Source of the DNA: Megalonaias nervosa | Lineage: Eukaryota; Mollusca; Bivalvia; Unionida; Unionidae | Direction: 5' to 3' | DNA: 64,000 bases | Assembly: GCA_016617855.1 (NCBI GenBank) | Contig: JAECUM010011166.1 | Coordinates: 1-64,000 of the forward strand | Made by a program: the position numbers and the translations under genes | Shown: piece by piece, positions 11,076 through 22,647 of the stretch | How the letters are laid out: each line of letters opens with the position of its first letter | How positions within the stretch are numbered: the stretch's first letter is position 1 | Notes under the pieces: model-generated | The model's database searches: none | What the model saw: only the letters and a program-made list of their open reading frames with translations | Told to the model about the DNA's origin: nothing

Positions 11076-12002
11076 CATTATGATGTCTCCATCAAGTAGA
11101 CCATTTCCATCAAGCTTACAGTAACCAAAGGAAAAAACAACTTTAGTTGATAATGTGACCAAAACCAATGATTAATCTCATTTGTCTCAGGGAATCACAG
11201 GCACACAGTTTCTCAATGGAAAAAAGCACCTTGGCTGAAGGTTTTATGACAAAGATGCCAGGCTAAATCTAAGTAATGCAAATGGAACATAGAGGACAGA
11301 ACAAGGTTACTTGAGAGAGGTTGTTTTGTAAAAACCAGATGGTAGTCATAGGAGAATAGCCATGATCTGAGACAGCCTACTCTGTTTAAGTGACATGCAA
11401 AGCCCAACCAGAGACTGGACTAATTCAGCATCAAATTCACTGGGTTTTTCTCACTCAATGAATGACATAATTCTATAGGAAACAGAAAAATGTCAATAAC
11501 TGCATTCGATTAACAAATGCCACCCAGATATTATTAGTGCTTTCCTCTTTGTATACTGCAGTAGCAATAGCAATGACCCGATTATACAAGTGCACAGAAA
11601 AAAAATCCATATTAATAAAACATTTAAAAGAGACCTTCTGTGAAAGAAATGAACATTTAAAATTCCTATAAAAAAAATTAGTTCCATTATTGTTCATGAT
11701 TTTGAATCCACAAAAATAGTAATACCTCGGACTTTACTGAATGAAAAAACGATGTATTTTTTGGTCTCATTTGGGTTTGTTACATATCTGAAATTTTTTA
11801 AGAGAATATTGTCATATATGAATCAAATCAGCATACTTCAAATGAATTTCTGATTAATGCATGGAAATAATGCCATTCATATGATGTCTCTAAAATGTAT
11901 TCTGTACATGTATGTAACAGAAGACCTTGAATGGGACATTATACAAATACTGAATAAGTTTTTATGTAGACAAATGAAATTATGTACATAATTTGTCTTC
12001 TT

Positions 12003-12800
12003 TCATTCTGAGTGACACTGACCTATGATCTTTTGAAACCAAACACCAACAGGGTTCTTCCTTAGCCTAAATGCAAGCCATCCGCAAAGCTTGGGCCAGC
12101 TCTGTGAAGCGGATCTGATCATACTGTGCAGAAACTAATTTCCTTCTTTCAGTCAGTGGCCTTGACCTTTCAACCCACAAACACCCAATAGCTATCTTCC
12201 TTACTTCAGGGGCAACCATCCACAAATCTTGAATGAGATATGTCATCTAGAACTGATGTTACTGTGCAGAAAAAATGTCTATTTTTTCAGTCATGTTAAC
12301 CTTGACATTTGATTATTTAAACTTGTCTCCAAATTCAACTGGGTTCTTTCTACCTCACCCCAAGTGCAAGTCATACACAAAGTTTTGGAAAACTGGATAG
12401 TGTACTGAAATTATTAGGTGGAAAATATTTTTCTTTAATCAGAGACCTTGACATTTGATCTTTTGAGCTGAAACTTGATAGACTTCTTTTATACCCCATG
12501 TTGCAAGCCATCCACAAAATTAAGCAACTGTAAATATTCTGAACTTGAGTAATCATGCAGGAAACATTTTACTTCTTTCAGGCAGTGACCTTGACCTTCT
12601 ATTCCCAAATCAAACCCTTCTTCCTTACTCCAACCACAAACATTGTAACCATTGATGGTGAGTTCAAGTTACTCTCCAGAAACCATTTCCTCCTTTCAGT
12701 CACAGTGACTTTGACCTTTGACCTCCAAGCTCAAAACTGATACGGTTCCCCTTTACATTAAATGCAAGCTATGCAAAAAGCTTGGTAACTCTCAATTGTT
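12003..12800. repeat. Diverged tandem array with TGACCTTTGACC cores
   Basis: About six imperfect units of roughly 120-140 bp share the order: (T)TTCAGTCAGTGACCTTGACC, a TTTGATC/CAA segment, GGGTTCTTCCTTA, GCAAGCCATCCACAAA and CTGTGCAGAAA. The last unit has a perfect direct repeat of TGACCT spaced by one base (12712-12724), which matches the DR1 layout bound by nuclear receptors. Whether that is functional is unknown. A similar repetitive motif is plausible as part of a dispersed repeat family. Confidence 0.75.
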
Positions 12801-12931
12801 GACAACTAAAGTCATTGTGGAGAAATAAATAAGGCAATAGACACACAAATATCATTATAACACAATATGCTCCATCTCATGGCGGGCAATTAAAAATCGG
12901 TGATAACTGGTATAAAAGATAGCAGACTTAC

Positions 12932-13275
12932 CTCTTCAAAGTCAAGAACACGCTGAGTGATAAAAAGTCCTCTCTCTGCATCAAGAAAAAATGTGTCATT
13001 TCCCCATTCTGATGCGAAGTAGTATCTGATGCGTTTGTTGACCCCCTCATCAAGGTCTGTTGCCCTAACCCCCTCCATTGTGGTCCCAATGGGAGTGTCC
13101 TCTGGGATATCAATCGAGTACATGTTTTGTGTAAACTGTGGAGCATTATCATTCACATCGTTGAGATAAACAACGATGGTGGCATAAGAGACTTGGCTTC
13201 CATCATTGGCTTGTACACGCAAGGTGTACTGTGATACAAATTCACGATCCAGTTTACGGGCGGTGACTACAGTAC
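12932..13275 (-). CDS. Cadherin exon (second of three visible): full EC repeat core
   Basis: This internal exon is read from 13275 down to 12932 (344 nt). The acceptor is TGTTTCAG ending at 13276 and the donor is GAG|GTAAGT at 12932|12931. It enters in phase 1, completing a Gly codon started in the 14564-14759 exon, and leaves in phase 0. On the joined fragment it supplies residues 66-180. These include LDRE (74-77), AND-G (88-91), the calcium linker DVNDNAPQF (105-113), PED (123-125), ATDLDEG (137-143) and LDFEE (176-180). These are the canonical landmarks of an extracellular cadherin repeat and lie at normal spacing (about 105 residues between successive DxND linkers). No stop or frameshift is present and both splice sites are strong, so the gene appears intact here. 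Precise subfamily (Fat-, Dachsous- or CDH23-like) is inference only. Confidence 0.95.
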
Positions 13276-13574
13276 CTGAAACAATACAGGATATCATTCA
13301 AATTTTAATTTAAAAAACAAACAAACAATGCTACACATTTTAGATGTACGTCCAAACTCCCTCATTATGGCACCCATATACCTATTATGTAACACTAAAA
13401 TTATTGTGTATACTGATGTACTTAATTATAAGGCGGGTTTTACAATAAGCTGTATACTCCATGCCTTCCAAAGGCAGCATTAAAATGTAGAACTGCCGTA
13501 TCAACGTTCATAACACCAATACATATCATATTATTGATGTATAATTTGAGAAACTGACATCAAAGAGCCATTAT

Positions 13575-13893
13575 CAATCTGATTAAATTCATATTTCCGA
13601 TGTCCTATGTGAAGATCTGACAATGACCACTTAGGGGTCATGTTCTGGTGACCTTTGAATTAGGCAATGGAAATGCAGCTTTCAAAAATCTGAAAATGAA
13701 ACAAATCGTTTGGTACACATTCATGCTCTTCATCCACACTGCTCAGTCTCCACACATGAAGATATAAGATTTCATCTGATTGGCTGATAAAATTAGTGAT
13801 TAGGGTAAAACATACATTGCCAGAACATGACCCCTAAGAGGTCGCTGTCAGATCTTCAAGTATAACAGTGGACATCTGATTTTAATTAGATTG
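13575..13893. mobile_element. Long-TIR MITE (family 2), 10-bp target duplication
   Basis: The element is about 319 bp. The first 75 bases (CAATCTGATTAAA...GAAGATCTGACAATGACC...) are repeated inverted at the right end (...GTCAGATCTTC...TTTAATTAGATTG). The sequence GAGCCATTAT occurs immediately before (13565-13574) and immediately after (13894-13903). Long terminal inverted repeats with a 9-11 bp duplication fit a non-autonomous Mutator-like element. A second copy lies inverted at 41212-41522. Confidence 0.88.
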
Positions 13894-13929
13894 GAGCCAT
13901 TATATATTTAGGTCAGTACAAGTTCATTG

Positions 13930-14177
13930 GGGGGGCCCCGAGTGGCCGAGTGGTCTAAAGCGCTCTCCGTTATGGATCACTACCATCTCACCTCTGTCTG
14001 CATGGGTTCGAGTCTTGGATTCGGCCAATGTGGGCATGTGAGAAAGCTTGCCAGTAACTTCTCGTGGGTCAGTGGTTCTTTCTGGGGTTTTCCGCGGATT
14101 CTTCCTCCACCACTAATACTGGCCGCGATGTATATCCTATCGTGTGCTGAAAAATGGCATTAAACCCAACAACAACA
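13930..14177 (+). mobile_element. tRNA-derived SINE (family A), 12-bp target duplication
   Basis: The head GCCCCGAGTGGCCGAGTGGT continues into a Leu/Ser-like tRNA sequence with B box GGGTTCGAGTC. A body containing TTCTTCCTCCACCA follows, and then the tail ATTAAACCC(AAC)n. The direct repeat ACAAGTTCATTG flanks it perfectly (13918-13929 and 14178-14189). It sits 27 bp downstream of the family-2 MITE's duplication. Confidence 0.93.
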
Positions 14178-14563
14178 ACAAGTTCATTGCTTTTTTCCAC
14201 TAATTCCCTTCTTCATCATAAAAAAATGTGGAGGTGGTATTTTCTGCTTTCGTTGGTCTTCATCTATGAATCATCTTCATCAAAACCTCCAAAAACAACT
14301 ATCCCCATCATCACCAAAATTACCACCACTAGCATCATTGTTGTCATCAGTCATCATCATCAACACAACCATCACCCCAAGTACTGCATTTGTCACCAAC
14401 CACCATCCCATCAATTCTAGAACTTAATATTTTCAGGGAAAATTCCCATTTACATTTGAAAAAAAAATGGGTGAAATTTTCTAAATACAAGCGGGACTTC
14501 ATTAAAAAAAAAAGACAGGACTTAAAAATGTGATATACAGATTTCGTACATTCAGAACCTTAC

Positions 14564-14759
14564 CATTTTGATAAATTTTAAAGGACCCATCATTGCCATC
14601 TGTAATAGTCATAAAAAGTCCCCCAATTGTATCTGGGTCATCCACTGCCAATGCCAAAATGGTGTAACCAACAATAACATCCTCTCTGACAGCAACCTTG
14701 TAATATCCACTGGAAAACTTTGGTGGGGTGTCATTCAGGTCATTGACTGTAACCTCAGC
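14564..14759 (-). CDS. Cadherin exon (first of three visible): linker and EC repeat start
   Basis: This internal exon is read from 14759 down to 14564 (196 nt). The acceptor is TTTTTCTGTAG ending at 14760 and the donor is AATG|GTAAGG at 14564|14563. It enters in phase 0 and ends in phase 1. It encodes residues 1-65 of the joined fragment, starting AEVTVNDLNDTPPKF with the inter-repeat linker DLND (7-10), VRED (24-27) and DDPD (40-43), and ending GSFKIYQN. It joins to GTVVTARKLDRE in the next exon, which is the normal cadherin order. The DDPDTIGG stretch departs from the usual ATDxDxGxN, so calcium binding at this junction may be altered (inference). The preceding exon is not visible in the remaining 49 kb. 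Confidence 0.93.
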
Positions 14760-15534
14760 CTACAGAAAAAGAGCAAGAATTATTCGTAATATTTTCCTTA
14801 AAAATCTTCTTTTTATCAATCACCATCGATGTAGAAAATCCCTATCAGATTTCATGTCAAAATATTCATAAGATATCTTGTTAAATATCAAAGCATTAAC
14901 ACACCTGGATGCACACATGAACAATGCAAACTTATTTTTATGCAGGTTAAAAAATTCTAGAATGTATAATAAATATACCTGTGCAATGATGTTTTGAAAG
15001 CACCTACACATGAGGACATATATACACAAAAGTAAATTTTAAACATGCTCTACTATACAATAAAACACAACAGTTGAATATAAAATACATTTTTGTTCAA
15101 AACTTGCAGCAACAAGTTTGACTGCTTACATAAAGTTCTTGCTATTATTTGAAGAATAAACATACAATATTTACGTAACATTTATCTTTAATTCCAGCCT
15201 TGATCACGGTCACCAAGACTGATTATAGCCACTATATCTATTTGCAACAAAGTAAATACCTCTTAAATGAAGTGTGCAATGTTCTTCTTCAAGTAATGAA
15301 ATCACTTCTTAATGATATTAAATGCAACTAGTTTATATATTTTTGGATTTCATCTGTTTATATAAACTTTGATTTGGTCGCTTTTCATTTATATGACAAT
15401 TTCTGCACATATTTTCCACATCCTGCAAACCAGTACACTGAAATGTTAACTCTTTGAAGGTAAAAGTTTCAAGGATTAAAACAATGCTGGAGTTGGGGTT
15501 TCGTTTTGGATTTGTTTGTTTCAGTTTTTTTATG

Positions 15535-15690
15535 GCACAGGAACATTAACTAGGTTACTTTGTGCTAAGGCAACTGGAATGAAGTTCCTTGCTCAAGGAT
15601 ACACCACTGTAGCCGATCTGAGATGATCCAAGCATAGGATTCAAACCTGCACCCTTTCAGTCACAAGCCCTGCACACTAACCAGTCACCA
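15535..15690 (-). mobile_element. tRNA-derived SINE with Deu-like domain
   Basis: The minus strand has a B-box-like GCAGGTTTGAATCC, followed by a segment whose plus-strand complement is GAAGTTCCTTGCTCAAGGAT ACACCAC. This is the clearest match in the window to the Deu central domain (known in sea urchin, amphioxus and vertebrate SINEs). Confidence 0.65.
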
Positions 15691-15717
15691 TCAATAATGA
15701 TTTCAGGAGTTTCCTCT

Positions 15718-15838
15718 TACAGCATGTAACATGCAGACAGGTGCATCAGGCTTTACAATGACATGTGACATGCAGATAGGTGCACCAGGCTTTAAAATGG
15801 CATGTTAGATGCAGATGGGTGCATCAGGTCTTCACAAT
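15718..15838. repeat. About 45-bp tandem repeat, 3 copies
   Basis: CATGCAGACAGGTGCATCAG GCTTTACAATG recurs three times with substitutions (ATGCAGATAGGTGCACCAGG, ATGCAGATGGGTGCATCAGG). Confidence 0.85.
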
Positions 15839-16108
15839 GGAAGGGGATGTGAAAGCAATTTTATTTTTGAATTATTCATTTTCACTATATTTAATAAATT
15901 TAACCCAATAACAGCAAATACATATAATACTATGATTCCAACCTTGACACATGCCATAAAAAACATCTTATAAATAATACACAAATTTTAATAAAGGCAT
16001 TAAGCACCACAAACATGAGCGGAAGTTATGCTTTATGAACAAAGTAGGATTTCCAAGACAACAAAGGCAAATTTCCGCTAATAGAAACACACCCAGTCAA
16101 TCAAATAC

Positions 16109-16165
16109 TTAACCATATATACTCGCTTATAAATCGAGTCCAACAGCAAACTGCATATTCTGTTA
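16109..16165. mobile_element. Family-1 TA-MITE fragment
   Basis: Only the left end and first internal bases remain (ACCATATATACTCGCTTATAAA followed by CAGCAAACTGCA). It is truncated at about 16165. Confidence 0.75.
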
Positions 16166-16499
16166 AATTTCTAAATGTAACATGCTTTCTGATTGGTCAA
16201 AGAACATCTGCAAATTTAACATTTTCTGACTGATCAAACAATACATGTATATGCAACAGTAACACTCTTTCCAAATGGACAAATTATATTAAAATTTGAC
16301 AACTGTTACATCAGGAGTTTTTTTCTGTTCAGGTTGTGCCACTGAGAATTATATTTCAGTTATTTTTGAACAAAATTTCCCTAAATGTGTTAAAATGGGT
16401 TAGACAGTCTCGTGTTTCAGGATGTGTGCATCACAAATGATGGTTTTTACATGTAGCCAATAAAACTCAATCTGTGACAGTAAAAAAACAAATACATTC

Positions 16500-16620
16500 T
16501 CACATATAAGACTTTTATCCCCTACTTTACAAACAACATAGAGCCTGATCTGCCAGCACATTCTGTGACAGAAGATAAAGGTCTATATAGTTTGAAAATG
16601 GACCTGAGAAAATACGATAA
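16500..16620. mobile_element. Family-1 TA-MITE, decayed fragment
   Basis: Remnants of CATATAAGACTTTTATCC, ACAAACAACATAGAGCCTGA, TCTGCCAGCACATTCTGTG and GGTCTATATAGTTT keep the order of the family-1 element, but the right end is lost. Confidence 0.55.
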
Positions 16621-17486
16621 TTCACTAATGTTTTTTTACTTCAGCTACTGGTTTTAACAATGACGCCCATACTATTCCTTAACCTGATCCTTGTCCTCAT
16701 AAATAACGACCAAACAAGATGACATAGTAAAAATATAAATTAACCCAATCAGACCAGAGCACAGTTATTAAAGATGTATGCCATTCAACCATGTCACATT
16801 ATTTATAAATATGGGCCATTTACTTTTCGAAACTGATATAGTCACACAAAGCTTTAACATAACTAATGCTTGTTAATATTAAACTAAACGGGCATTACAA
16901 AGTCGGTTTATTTCCATGCAAAAGTCCCACTCGACCCTACGGAACATGTCTTAAAAATATTACAGTCAACAGGTCATGATCATCAGTATGTACATGCAGA
17001 ACAAATGACTGACAAACTTTTTGCAAAAACCAATTCTAGAGCTATTACGACAACACACCATCTACACTTTTCACTGCATTTTCCAGCTGCCTCTCCCACC
17101 CACCCTTTCACCCAATAATGACCCATTAACCCCAATCACTGAACCAATTATCATAATGCAGATTCTGTCACTTGTCTGATCGCAACCTTCTTAAAAAATA
17201 AGTACAAGGGCAACATTTATACTCACATATATTTACGATATTTGTAACGTCATTGGAGAGAAACATTATATGCCACTGCATGTACTCACCTATACATTTA
17301 TTGAAGCTGTCTCAATAGTTTTTAACTGTTTTGGACTTCTTCAAAATTTTAGAAACAAACAAAGAGATTGTTCTAGTTGCAATTTTGTTCAATTACCAAT
17401 AATACAGTCTATGTGTTACAAGCAATTAAAATTTATTACAATGTATACTTTTTACTGTGTTCTAATTCATATGTTCTGTATTTTGC

Positions 17487-17600
17487 CAGCCTGGGTCAGC
17501 TACATGGTGTGTCCTTGGGCAAGGCACTTTATATTCCAACTGCCTGGGCACTAGATAACCTACTTGTGTTGCTGTGCCATAAAGAACCAAAGCAAACAAA
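17487..17600 (+). mobile_element. 3' part of a Deu-like SINE
   Basis: CAGCCTGGGTCAGCTACATG GTGTGTCCTTGGGCAAGGCA CTTTATATTCC, followed by an ACTAGATAACC...AAGCAAAC tail. The tRNA-like head is missing, so this is a 5'-truncated copy. Confidence 0.6.
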
Positions 17601-18608
17601 AACCAGATATTTTGTACATGCTGTGGTGAACCCGAAAGTCCCTCAGATAACCAAATGTGTGGGTTACTGGACTGTCACACCTTCTCCACAAATATGAAGT
17701 CACCTGTGTTTATTTTTCACCTGTTACTCACCTGGAAACTATCCACTGCAATAGGTGACCAGCAATAACACTGCTCTTACTAAGAAACCAAATCAATTTT
17801 TCAATACATTCTTCATGTCACAGCATGGTGTACATGAGTACTGATTTATTTATAATGATCATAGCTAGAACAACATCTCAAATGGGACACACACAATCAT
17901 TACTAAACATTTCTTAAAACTCCCACTGGGCAATATATTTCACTGCAAAGCAAACCTGAATATTCTAGGTGTGTAAGTATTGCAAAACAGGAAATAGCTT
18001 CATTCTGAGTATTAACACAGAAGAAATGCCATGCTTAAAATAAATTGTTTTAATCTTTCATATCTGTACTATCCCCATCAGATGATATGTTAGCATTATG
18101 ACATATACTAGTCACCATGAAGATCACACAAATTTTACAAGATCTAATATTTACAATGAAGGACATGAAAGAGTTAAGCTAACAAAGACTGTCTGTCCCT
18201 CTCTCTCCCTCTCATTGTATTAAAACAGATCAATCCAAAGAAGCATGTATCATATATATAATTTTTAATCCAAAATAGATGAAACTATTAATTAAACCCA
18301 AGGAAAGTTGCATTACATGCAAACTTGACATTTTCTCTAACTGTTAAAGTGATTATTAAAATTTTATAAAAGAATTTTACTTTATTGCAATCACATCATT
18401 TTATAAAAATCTCTCCCCCACCCCCACCACAGGAGTTCAAGCTCTACGACAAACTGAGAATAAAGTGGCATCATATAAATTAATTCATAATGAAATAATT
18501 ATTTTATTTTGAGCTCCACCGTAGCTTAAATTCTACAAAAACCAACTACCTTAGGAAAACCGAAGAACCTCTGTCGTAATTTCAGCAGCTTATTAAGCAT
18601 TTTTTTTT

Positions 18609-18724
18609 TATACAGGAGACCTGTCCACAACGGACACAATTTTGCTATCCTTTGAACATCCTTTATACAGGAGACCTGTCCACAACGGACAAAATTTTGC
18701 TATCCTTTGAACATCCTTTATACA
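18609..18724. repeat. 55-bp tandem duplication
   Basis: TATACAGGAGACCTGTCCAC AACGGAC occurs at 18610 and again 55 bp later, with one difference (CACAAT versus AAAAT region). The high identity indicates a recent duplication. Confidence 0.92.
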
Positions 18725-18731
18725 GTATAAA

Positions 18732-18898
18732 TCACTGTATATACCTGCTTATACGTCAGATCCAACTGCATACTTCATAGTCAGATCTGCTGCCATATAT
18801 GTGCACCATCACATCTGTGTCTATGCAGTTTGTGAGGAGTAATCAATAGAACAAACAAAACAGACTCAGATGTGCTGGGGCATTGTGTTGCTTGTTAC
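18732..18898. mobile_element. Family-1 TA-MITE, truncated at right
   Basis: The left end is ACTGTATATACCTGCTTATA. The first hairpin and the TGAGGAGTAATCAATAGAAC centre are present. The second hairpin stops at TGTTGCTTGTTAC and the right terminal repeat is absent. Confidence 0.75.
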
Positions 18899-19336
18899 TT
18901 ATATTCAGTGCCTTATTCATTTAGATTTACTTAACTCTAATATTCTGGCAAACAAAATGTCTTTTTCATATCCAAACCGTCAAATTCCTCAAGCAATTCT
19001 TTGTCAAGAAACCCCAGAGGTACTCCTTGGTTTTCACTGTAAAACCAACCCTGCCTACTGTACTCTGTCACTTCCAATATATCTCAGAATTAATCTGAGC
19101 TAACTCCTTTCTCCTTTAATTTGCAAACTTACTTAAAACTATGTACTGAATGTCAAGTTGCCTTAAACCTGGTATACCAAATAGACAGTCCTTGCAGAGA
19201 AATCATCCAGACATGAAACTAAATTTGATTTTAAAAAAATCAAACCAAATTTTTAATGTAGCACATTTTAAATCCTCACAATGGGTAAACCTCTGTATTT
19301 GTTTGTATAGGTTTGTACTCCATTGAATGAAATAGT

Positions 19337-19573
19337 TGTTGTTGTAGGTTTAATGCCAATTTTCAGCACAAGATACATGGCGCCCAATATCAATGGTGGA
19401 GGAAGAACCTGGGAAAACCCCGAAAAGAACCACCGACCCATGAGAAGCTACTGGCAGGTTTTCTCACATACCCACATTGGCCAAACCTGAGACTCGAACC
19501 CACGCAGATTGAGGTGAGATGGCAATGATCCGTAACAGTGAGCACTTTAGACCACTCAGCCACTCAGGGCCCC
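19337..19573 (-). mobile_element. tRNA-derived SINE (family A), 12-bp target duplication
   Basis: Same family as 13930-14177, on the opposite strand: GTTGTTGTAGGTTTAATGCC is the tail end and GCCACTCAGGGCCCC the head. The duplication GAATGAAATAGT is perfect at 19325-19336 and 19574-19585. Confidence 0.93.
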
Positions 19574-19602
19574 GAATGAAATAGTATAAAAACCATTCTA
19601 AT

Positions 19603-19817
19603 ACCATATGTACTTGCTTATAAGTCAAGTCCAACTGCAAACTGCAATGACCAATATCAGCTGTGGCATAATGTGCTGACAAATCAGGATCTGTGCAGTT
19701 TGTAAGAAGTAATAAGTAAAACACACAAGACCCTGATCTACTGGCACATCATGCTACTGCAGATCAGGATCTATGTTGCTTGCAGTTTGAGTCAACTTAT
19801 AAGTGAGTATATATGGT
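19603..19817. mobile_element. Family-1 TA-MITE, full length
   Basis: From ACCATATGTACTTGCTTATAAG to TTATAAGTGAGTATATATGG, flanked by TA. Both internal hairpins are present. It lies only 18 bp from the target duplication of the adjacent SINE. Confidence 0.88.
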
Positions 19818-21560
19818 ATTGAAAAAAACAGTGTAAACAGTGCAACTGGCATTACATGACTGCAAGGAAATATAATTTAAAAAAAAGGTGCATAAAACTA
19901 GCAGCAAATAATTAAATTTGACATGTACAGATTTGGCAAGCAGTAAATCTGTGCAGTAGCAAATAGCTCATAACCAAGTTTCTGCATGTCATCTTCAGAT
20001 GTCTGATTCAATGATTCGCAGACTGCAAATGGCCCTTTCTTCGTGCTTAACAGAATCTGGATTGCACAGAAAAAAATGCCTTGGTGTTACTTAAATTGAA
20101 GACAGGTTTATTTTTGTCCATCTTGTATAGTAGAAAGGTCATTTAAACAGATGCCAATTGAGGAATACAGAATTTTTTCGAGGGAATCTGATTTTCAAAA
20201 TGAGATAACTCATGTTGCTAAAACTGACAACTTTCTGTAAATGTATTAATATTTTAATTGGAAAATGATAGTTCAACTATCCCCCACCCTATCTCTGCCT
20301 CATTTAAAAGAAATTTAGCTGATTTATCTACACTGGCTTCTCCAAACCAAGCACAAAATGTGTTTTATGAACGTTATCTAAGCAGGATCTTTTGTGCATC
20401 TCGACAGATTGACAATTTTGTCTCCAAATTTCTCTTCTTACATAGAAAACATACAAATGCGTCCTTAATTTAAGTTCTCCTTATCTGACTACCTCATATT
20501 TCACAATTTCATTTTAACAAAGATCGTTCTGCAATAATACACTATAAAATGAACTTGAAAACCCTTTAATATTTTATATAGCTCCCATTCAATTCTTGAA
20601 CAGGTATTACTGATAGATTATTTTTTTTAATGCTGAATACGCTGTACTTTTTATATGCTTAATCATGAAAAGGTCATACAATTTTACTCCTGAAAGATTA
20701 TGGTCCACTTCTCTGCTTACTTTGCTCTCAATCTAGATGCAGCAAGTATGCAGTGATCAAACACTACACAATTTTTACATTGAGAAAAAGAGAAGATCAT
20801 GCTTACATATTTCCATGTCCTACTTGCCAGGATGTAAATTAGTCACACACTTTCAATTATGTTTGACTGCTTCTAGAAACTCAACAGCAGGTGTCAATTA
20901 CAGAGCTAATTTCAGACCTGTCCATCAAAACTCTTGAAATACTCTTCAGTCTGGAAATGAGCATGCCACTTCTTAAGAAAAAAGGCTGAATTCTACCACT
21001 CCTAATTCACTGTGATAGATTTTAATTACCATCAAAAATTCAGGAGGACAGTCAATATGGGGCCATAATTTCTGTAAATGATGACAATGAAGGCAGGAAA
21101 TCAAATTCTTTTGAGGTATGGTAAATATAAAGTGCAATTAAAAAAATCTGATAAATGTTATGTCATTTTCAAAACGACCTCATACTGTCGAACAATAATG
21201 ACCCTACCTATATATTATGTGCCAATAATCACATATACTATAGTCATTTTGGAGGACAAAGAAGCCTAAAATAAAAATAATCAGGAATACATGTATATAC
21301 ATGTAGTAACTCTTATGGTAATGGTTATAACACATTAATTTTCCATAGCAAATGATTTGAAATTTTTGTCAATGGAAGTATGTCAAGCAAGAAGCACTGG
21401 CAAAAGCATTAAAGATCTCCGATCAATCTGACGGATTTTGAACGTTACTTTTCAGCAAAGTATTAATGTGAAACTAGGTTTAAAATATGCGAAATGGGAA
21501 AACAGTTTTTTAAACACACCAAAATGGACAATAACAAAACAAAATCATGATTTATGGCAT

Positions 21561-22111
21561 GCAATGTAGTAAAGTTTCCATTACCATGTAGTAAAGTTTC
21601 CCTTGCAAAGTAATAAAGTTTCCATTTCAAAGTAGTACAGTTTCCCTTGCAATGTAGTAGTTTCCATTGCAATGTAGTGAAGTCCCCATTGCAATGTAGT
21701 AAAAAGCAGTAAAATTTTCACTGCAAATTAGTAAACTTTCTACTGTAAGGTAGTAAAGTTTCCACTGCAAAGCAGTATTTTCCCTTGCTGGTACAGTTTC
21801 CATTGTGATGTAATAAAGTTTCCATTGCAATGTAGTAAATAGTAAAATCTGCATTGCAATGTAGTGAAATTTGCATTGCAAAGTAGTAAAATTTCCATTG
21901 CAAAGTAATAAAGTTTCTAGCTTCCACTGCAAAGTAGTAATCCTTCCATTGCAATGTAGTAAAGTTTCTGTTGCAAATTAAGTAACATTTCCACTGCAAT
22001 GTAGTAAAGTTTCTGCTGCAATGTAGTAATATTTCCATTGCAATGTAGTAAAGTTTCTGTTGCAAAGTAGTAAAGTTTCTACTGCAAAGTAGTAAAGTTT
22101 CACCATTGCAA
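21561..22111. repeat. 22-bp minisatellite, about 25 copies
   Basis: The unit is close to AATGTAGTAAAGTTTCCATT GC, with alternation between AATGTAGT and AAAGTAGT variants and between CATTGC, CACTGC and TGTTGC. The long open frames on the minus strand (Leu/His/Asn-rich) are generated by the repeat and are not a gene. Confidence 0.93.
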
Positions 22112-22589
22112 TATCTAAAAACTCCATGTGTCACAACGTGTCAATGTGTCACGTTATATGTTGGTCAATGAAAACACCTGCAGTCAGACATCATGGTTTC
22201 TAAACAACAAAAATTCCTCCTTTTAATTATAGTCAAAATCAACAAAATGAAAAATGTATGTTTGCTGGCAACCATGAAGTCTGTGAATCACACAGCAAGT
22301 ATTGATGTTAATGTATACCTACAGCATAGTGATACTGCTAAAAAAAACCTCACTTTCTGGTTTGATATTCCAAGATTCTCTATTAATTTACTCAGTACTA
22401 TTTCAACAGAGAATGCAAAGTTCAGAACAAAAATTCAAAGGAAAAGGAAATGACAAATATTTCCTAATATAAGTTCATTACTTTTTTTTACACAAACAAA
22501 AACTTTCTTGGCATCATGCAAAACACTGGTATGATATTATGCTCAATTGTTGTTATCATATTTGTATATTCCTCCAGTCATGAAAAAAG

Positions 22590-22591
<2 letters not shown>

Positions 22592-22645
<54 letters not shown>
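22592..22645. repeat. (GT)n microsatellite, about 26 repeats
   Basis: An uninterrupted GT run at the 3' end of the minus-strand SINE at 22595-22950, where it reads as an (AC)n tail. It probably grew from the SINE tail. Confidence 0.97.

Positions 22646-22647
<2 letters not shown>

Larger units (their letters stand above)
3803..12931 (-). other. 9129-bp cadherin intron packed with repeats
   Basis: This is the intron between the exons at 12932-13275 and 3601-3802 (donor GTAAGT, acceptor TTTTCAG). It contains the 46-bp array, two SINEs, the 36-bp/287-bp higher-order minisatellite, two further short arrays, three family-1 MITEs, the LINE insertion and the diverged 12.0-12.8 kb array. The remaining stretches (about 4760-5825, 7890-8317, 9832-10060, 10200-10855 and 11076-12000) show no recognisable gene or element. 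Confidence 0.8.
13276..14563 (-). other. 1288-bp cadherin intron with two recent insertions
   Basis: This intron is bounded by a GTAAGG donor and a TGTTTCAG acceptor. Most of it is occupied by the long-TIR MITE at 13575-13893 and the SINE at 13930-14177. The rest (14190-14560) includes a CATCA/ACC-rich low-complexity stretch around 14270-14420, which produces a spurious His/Ser/Thr-rich open frame. Confidence 0.8.

Noticed and set aside
13935..14015. tRNA-Leu/Ser gene
   Set aside because: It is the head of a family-A SINE with tail and target duplication, present four times with the same downstream body.
14154..14420. 88-codon open frame rich in Ser, Thr, Ile and His
   Set aside because: It starts in the SINE tail and runs through a CATCA/ACC low-complexity stretch inside a cadherin intron.
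21627..22134. Minus-strand open frames of 101 and 138 codons rich in Leu, Asn and Thr
   Set aside because: They lie wholly inside the 22-bp minisatellite and change frame as the unit length drifts.
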